Shown one piece after another: positions 14,623 to 17,595 of a stretch of DNA of 17,595 nucleotides. The notes below the pieces were generated by a model. It was not told the origin of the DNA and made no database searches. It saw only the letters and a list, made by a program, of their open reading frames with translations. Source of the DNA: JAWUWD01 sp034112085 (GTDB taxonomy: Bacteria; Bacteroidota; Bacteroidia; Cytophagales; Cyclobacteriaceae); the NCBI GenBank assembly GCA_034112085.1, contig JAWUWD010000070.1:1-17595 (forward strand), in the 5' to 3' direction. The translations under genes and the position numbers were made by a program. Within the stretch, counting starts at the first letter, position 1. The number at the start of each line of letters is the position of its first letter.

Positions 14623-14898
14623 TCATTTTACCTCATTTTTTTATTAGTATTTTTTTGAGTTTACTTTTGACAATTACACTATCTAAAGAGTAATTATATA
14701 TCATTATAATTTTATAGTTATTAATAAAACATTTTAATAACAATTATATTAAACTATTTAATTTTATAATTTAACTATATTAATAATATTTAGTTATTTA
14801 TAAATTATTGACAAACATATTTGGAGATTAAATTCAAAGAGTGTAAATCGCACTCAGTTTAGAAAAAGAAATTATAAAAAACCCAAAATATAATCGTT
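14623..14898 (+). other. Very AT-rich upstream block before the peptide gene
   Basis: No gene is present in these 276 bases. From 14701 to 14820 only 10 of 120 bases are G or C, far below the surroundings. CATATTTG at 14816-14823 matches the Bacteroidota -7 box at seven of eight positions. A small hairpin (GAGTG pairing with CACTC, 14839-14855) lies in what would be the 5' leader. It probably holds the promoter of the downstream peptide gene. The composition suggests acquired DNA or a protein-binding, bendable region. Confidence 0.5.
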
Positions 14899-15024
14899 AT
14901 GAACACATCTACTACTACTCAATCACAAAACATTTCTAAAGAATCATTATTAAACACTATAATGAGCAAGCAATCTGTAAATGCTGCTGTATGTTTGAGT
15001 TGTGTTGCTGGAAATAATGACTAA
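14899..15024 (+). CDS. 41-residue peptide with C-terminal CLSC motif; candidate precursor peptide
   Basis: The ORF runs from ATG 14899 to TAA 15022-15024. The N-terminal half is Ser/Thr/Gln-rich and polar (MNTSTTTQSQNISKESLL). The second half turns small and hydrophobic with two cysteines (SVNAAVCLSCVAGNND). This split into a polar leader-like part and a short Cys-containing tail is what ribosomally made, modified peptides or small bacteriocins look like, but I recognise no family, and there is no double-glycine site. It follows an AT-rich promoter-like block and sits 53 bases before a 167-residue gene on the same strand; a hairpin lies between, which could make the peptide more abundant than the second protein. 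A threonine attenuation leader is less likely, because the downstream gene has no link to threonine. Existence as a real gene is probable; function is unknown. Confidence 0.6.
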   Translation: MNTSTTTQSQNISKESLLNTIMSKQSVNAAVCLSCVAGNND

Positions 15025-15035
15025 TAACATAATAT

Positions 15036-15060
15036 GAAGGAGTGCCTATGTGCTCCTTTC
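15036..15060 (+). terminator. Hairpin between the peptide gene and the 167-residue gene
   Basis: GAAGGAGTGC and GTGCTCCTTTC can form a stem of about ten pairs with several G-U wobbles around a CTAT loop, followed by a moderately T-rich stretch (TTTCATTTTCAT). It starts 12 bases after the peptide stop codon. It may be a partial terminator or an mRNA-stabilising end that sets the ratio of the two products. It is not as strong as the terminator at 15607. Confidence 0.5.
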
Positions 15061-15077
15061 ATTTTCATCAATAAGCC

Positions 15078-15581
15078 ATGATAGCCACTCAATTAGCATC
15101 CACCTGCTCACTCGAAGAAGCCCTCGATTGTGAAAATCAACATGAAGTCATAGAAGGCTTTATGACCCGATACAATGTATCTCAAGCAGAAGCGGAAGAG
15201 ATCTTTGAGGAAACGAAGAAGTGGCTTTGGCTGGCAGCCAAATCAGAAGAGAGTGGTTTAGCGCTATCCATTGACAAACCACTATTGGTGATTGATGAGA
15301 TGTGGCACAACTTCATCCTCTATACCAAGTACTATCAAAATTACTGTTTGAACAAATTCAACAAGTTCATACATCACCTACCTACTTCCAAGTCCAACAA
15401 GGAAGCCCACCAAATGAAAATGGATGAGAATCCGACAATTGAAATTAGCAAATGGGAGAAGACCTACCGCAAACAACTTTCTTATATATATGATGAGTTG
15501 GGTGCCGAGACCGTCATGAAGTGGCACGAAGAATTCCCTACGAAATACAGCACCAGTTACCTCAACACGATTAAGAAGTAA
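15078..15581 (+). CDS. Conserved-looking protein of unknown function with D-x-x-W-H motif
   Basis: The 167-residue soluble protein has no signal peptide or membrane segment. Its centre reads VIDEMWHNFILYTKYYQNYC (71-90) and then KFNKFIHHLP (93-102). A D-E-M/I-W-H-x-F-I-L-(F/Y)-T pattern followed by Tyr, Cys and a final FxHH is a recurring signature in uncharacterised bacterial proteins, and it resembles the DxxWHxH core of the plant glycine-rich-domain (GRDP-like, DUF1399) family. His77, Cys90, His99 and His100 could form a metal site, but this is speculation. Helical N- and C-terminal parts flank it. It follows the 41-residue peptide gene by 53 bases and ends at a strong terminator (15607), so the two form a probable two-gene unit. 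A role in maturation of, or immunity to, the peptide is a hypothesis only. Confidence 0.8.
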   Translation: MIATQLASTCSLEEALDCENQHEVIEGFMTRYNVSQAEAEEIFEETKKWLWLAAKSEESGLALSIDKPLLVIDEMWHNFILYTKYYQNYCLNKFNKFIHHLPTSKSNKEAHQMKMDENPTIEISKWEKTYRKQLSYIYDELGAETVMKWHEEFPTKYSTSYLNTIKK

Positions 15582-15606
15582 TTAGCTTCCACAATCGATA
15601 TCAATG

Positions 15607-15637
15607 CCTTTTCAATATTATTGGAAAGGTTTTTTTT
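15607..15637 (+). terminator. Intrinsic terminator after the 167-residue gene
   Basis: CCTTTTCAA pairs with TTGGAAAGG (nine pairs, one G-T) around a TATTA loop, followed by eight T. It starts 25 bases after the stop codon and closes the peptide/167-residue unit. Confidence 0.85.
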
Positions 15638-15644
15638 ATGCGCA

Positions 15645-15865
15645 TTGCCGGACTCGTTCCGGCACCCCCTTACTACGAAGTGTAAAAAGAGTAAGTAATA
15701 AACCAGTATTTCGAAGAGCTACTTTGATAAGAGGCTAGTGTTCCGAAGAGTGTGGGATTTACTAGGAGGCCCTATAGAGCTCTTTGCCGGGCTCGTTCCG
15801 GCATCCCCTATTGTGTAGCTTCGATCTGGGAGACCCCGCAACAAGTGCGGGGAGGGGAGGTGAGG
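15645..15865 (+). repeat. Composite intergenic repeat region, copy 2, with small palindromes
   Basis: No credible gene lies between the terminator and the next start. Two near-identical palindromes occur: GCCGGACTCGTTCCGGC (15647-15663) and GCCGGGCTCGTTCCGGC (15786-15802), each with a six-pair stem and followed by CA and a C-run. Between them AGTATTTCGAAGAG (15705-15718) recurs as AGTGTTCCGAAGAG (15737-15750, 12 of 14 bases). A further hairpin, CCCCGCA-ACAAG-TGCGGGG (15834-15852), sits in the block shared with 14373-14419. GC content is much higher than the flanks. This resembles REP-like or other dispersed intergenic repeats. A 68-codon frame through it (15784-15990) is rejected as a gene. 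From 15866 to 15995 I see nothing beyond a possible promoter for the next gene. Confidence 0.65.
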
Positions 15866-15995
15866 GAAAACAACCCCCACTTCATCAGTTCACCCTAATT
15901 ACAAACCTTTCAAAAAAATTGTTTGAAGAAAATTTCTGCAGCACCTATCTTACTATATATATTATTATCTTGGAGATTCTACCAAAATGAAATAA

Positions 15996-17595
15996 GTGAC
16001 CCAACAGCCTAGCGCTTTATTTTTACTTAAAAAAAACGCATCTACGCTTGCAATGTTGCTATTGCATCTGGTGGTTTTATGGAGTCCTTCCTTGAGTCTT
16101 GCCCAAACAGATTCGCCATTGGTCCGTAACTATAGTAGTAAAGAATATGGAGCTTCAACTACAAATTTCGATGTTGCACAAGATAGCAATGGCATCCTGT
16201 ACTTTGCCAACTTCGATGGGATCTTGGTCTATGATGGCAATACGTGGGATCTCATAGAAATTGCCAATGGCAAAACAGCTCATTCACTTGCTATCCAAGA
16301 CAACAAAGTATATGTCGGTTCGCACAATGAAATGGGATACATCAGTTGGGGTCTAAAAGGAACTGCAACATATCAAACTCTTAAAGATAATATCGGTAAG
16401 GATTTTGGAATTGTAGTCAAAATAGTTCCAGATGGTGAAAAGGTGTTTTTCAACACACGTGAAACCTTATTCGAGTACAAATTCAGCACAGTCAACGATC
16501 ATATACGATCTTGGAGAACTGAAAACACCAACCGTTTCTATAAAGGTAGTTTTATAAAGAATGAAGAATATTTTATTCACAAAATGAATAAAGGGCTCTT
16601 TAAATTGGACCATGATTCTCTTAAAATTGTCAAAAATGGAGAGTTACTAATTCATGAATCCCAAATATTTCCTACTGAAGACAGAGAAGGTATTGTTAAT
16701 TTGTTTGGAACCACTTCAGGCAATACTTACAAATATGGCAATCCATCAGATTCATTTAGTATAGTGAGCAACTCAACTGGTGATCTGCCCAGTTATCTTT
16801 CGATCAATTCCATATCCATTAATTCAAAACTAAAATCTTCACATTTAACAATTGGAACACTTAGAAAAGGAATTTATGCTTTAAACAATGAAAAGCTAGT
16901 CTTTAACATAAATGAGCAGAACGGTTTAATTAGCAATAACATAAGTTCATTAGATGTCGACCATTCTCAAAACATCTGGGCTACATCTAATCGAGGTATT
17001 TCAGAATTAGATAATATTTCCAAATGGTCTCATTGGGGAGAAGTTCATGGTATAGAGGGTAATGTTATTGATATTATAAAGCATGACAGCACCATCTATT
17101 TATCTACATTTAAGGGAATTTTTAGCTTTAAAAATACACAATTTGAAAAAATTGGTAAAAGTCAAAGATCACCATCATTGTTTAAATTGGATGACAACCT
17201 GTATGCCAATACCGAGTTTGGTTTAACAAAACCCGATGATCCAGACTATGATCATCCATTGCAATTTCCTACTTATAGCAAGCAGTTTACATCAAATAGA
17301 ATAGTTATTCATTTAATTCTACAAGGAATTGTAGAATTAAATTACAATTCCCATACACAAACTTTTGATAAGGAAAGAATGATTGACTCTTCCGTTAAAG
17401 GTGTTACTTCCAATGGACTGATTATTGACAGCACCTATTGGTTTAGCGTCAAAAACTCTGGCTTATTCAACTACGATCTATCAAAAAAATCTAAAATCCA
17501 CAAGTTAACAGAGAAGTATGGGCTTCCTGATGTTGTAGAAACCTTTATCTTCGACCTCAAAGGCAAACTCTTGTTTGCTACAGGCAATGGAGTAT
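15996..17595 (+). CDS. Exported beta-propeller sensor protein (two-component regulator propeller type), 3'-truncated by window
   Basis: An open frame runs from 15996 to the window end without a stop; about 533 residues are visible. The N-terminus has a signal peptide (LKKNASTLAMLLLHLVVL, then WSPSLSLAQ). GTG at 15996 gives it a positively charged n-region; the first ATG at 16053 would remove that, so GTG is preferred with modest confidence. The rest is a repetitive beta-propeller. Blades carry patterns such as DSNGILYFANFDGILVYDG and DHSQNIWATSNRGISELD, the regulator-propeller signature, which fits proteins that continue with a triple-tyrosine domain, a membrane helix and a LuxR-type or kinase output. 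That output part is beyond the window, so the final class is inference. A weak TTTG/TATCTTAC pair lies in the roughly 75 bases upstream. It is separated from the previous gene by a terminator and repeats. Confidence 0.82.
   Translation, partial: MTQQPSALFLLKKNASTLAMLLLHLVVLWSPSLSLAQTDSPLVRNYSSKEYGASTTNFDVAQDSNGILYFANFDGILVYDGNTWDLIEIANGKTAHSLAIQDNKVYVGSHNEMGYISWGLKGTATYQTLKDNIGKDFGIVVKIVPDGEKVFFNTRETLFEYKFSTVNDHIRSWRTENTNRFYKGSFIKNEEYFIHKMNKGLFKLDHDSLKIVKNGELLIHESQIFPTEDREGIVNLFGTTSGNTYKYGNPSDSFSIVSNSTGDLPSYLSINSISINSKLKSSHLTIGTLRKGIYALNNEKLVFNINEQNGLISNNISSLDVDHSQNIWATSNRGISELDNISKWSHWGEVHGIEGNVIDIIKHDSTIYLSTFKGIFSFKNTQFEKIGKSQRSPSLFKLDDNLYANTEFGLTKPDDPDYDHPLQFPTYSKQFTSNRIVIHLILQGIVELNYNSHTQTFDKERMIDSSVKGVTSNGLIIDSTYWFSVKNSGLFNYDLSKKSKIHKLTEKYGLPDVVETFIFDLKGKLLFATGNGV

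Noticed and set aside
14899..15060. Threonine attenuation leader (MNTSTTT followed by a hairpin)
   Set aside because: Only four scattered Thr codons, a 41-codon length, a weak terminator, and a downstream gene with no link to threonine metabolism.
15784..15990. 68-codon plus-strand open frame
   Set aside because: It uses a TTG start inside a palindrome and runs through the hairpin repeat; no protein-like pattern and no start context.
1..17595. CRISPR arrays, tRNA or rRNA genes
   Set aside because: I saw no regularly spaced identical repeats, cloverleaf-like segments or ribosomal RNA signatures anywhere in the window.

Overview
The window looks like a chromosomal segment of a free-living Bacteroidota bacterium, most likely in the Cytophagales (for example relatives of Reichenbachiella or Roseivirga). 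This rests on low GC content, the lack of Shine-Dalgarno-like sequences before the starts I checked, a split transketolase, a beta-propeller sensor with a signal peptide, and a match to the Bacteroidota -7 promoter box (TAnnTTTG). The genus is inference from family resemblance. No database was searched.

Layout. 1-1722 (+): split transketolase. The N-terminal subunit gene is cut by the window edge and broken by an in-frame TAA at 310-312; the C-terminal subunit gene looks intact. A perfect hairpin (1762-1799) separates it from a convergent riboflavin synthase gene (1874-2458, -). 2460-3110 is a decayed region with the tail of an AraC-type regulator and the 3' end of an IS3-family transposase. 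3111-3833 (+) is a nitroreductase-fold enzyme that keeps the iodotyrosine deiodinase substrate residues. 8575-3848 (-) is a compact run of a four-PAS histidine kinase, a CtlX-type citrulline hydrolase that starts directly after the kinase stop codon, and a dihydrolipoamide-dehydrogenase-like flavoprotein that has lost both redox cysteines. 13674-8676 (-) holds an exported M14 carboxypeptidase, a phenylalanine 4-hydroxylase and an exported M28 peptidase with a fibronectin-like tail. 13786-14289 (+) is a GNAT acetyltransferase. 14290-15995 is an accessory-looking stretch: intergenic repeats, a very AT-rich block, an unlisted 41-residue peptide gene, a 167-residue protein with a D-x-x-W-H motif, a strong terminator and more repeats. 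From about 15996 to the end (+) runs the N-terminal part of an exported beta-propeller sensor, cut by the window edge.

Two things stand out. First, between the M14 gene and phenylalanine hydroxylase, on the minus strand, there is a -7 promoter box, a 21-codon open reading frame with a Tyr-Tyr-His-Tyr-Tyr run, a terminator, and a possible antiterminator pairing. Together these look like a ribosome-mediated tyrosine attenuator for the enzyme that makes tyrosine. Second, the 41-residue peptide with a C-terminal CLSC motif plus the 167-residue protein, separated by a hairpin, ended by a terminator and flanked by repeats, form a small cassette that could be a peptide natural-product or bacteriocin-like system. 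Its function is unknown.
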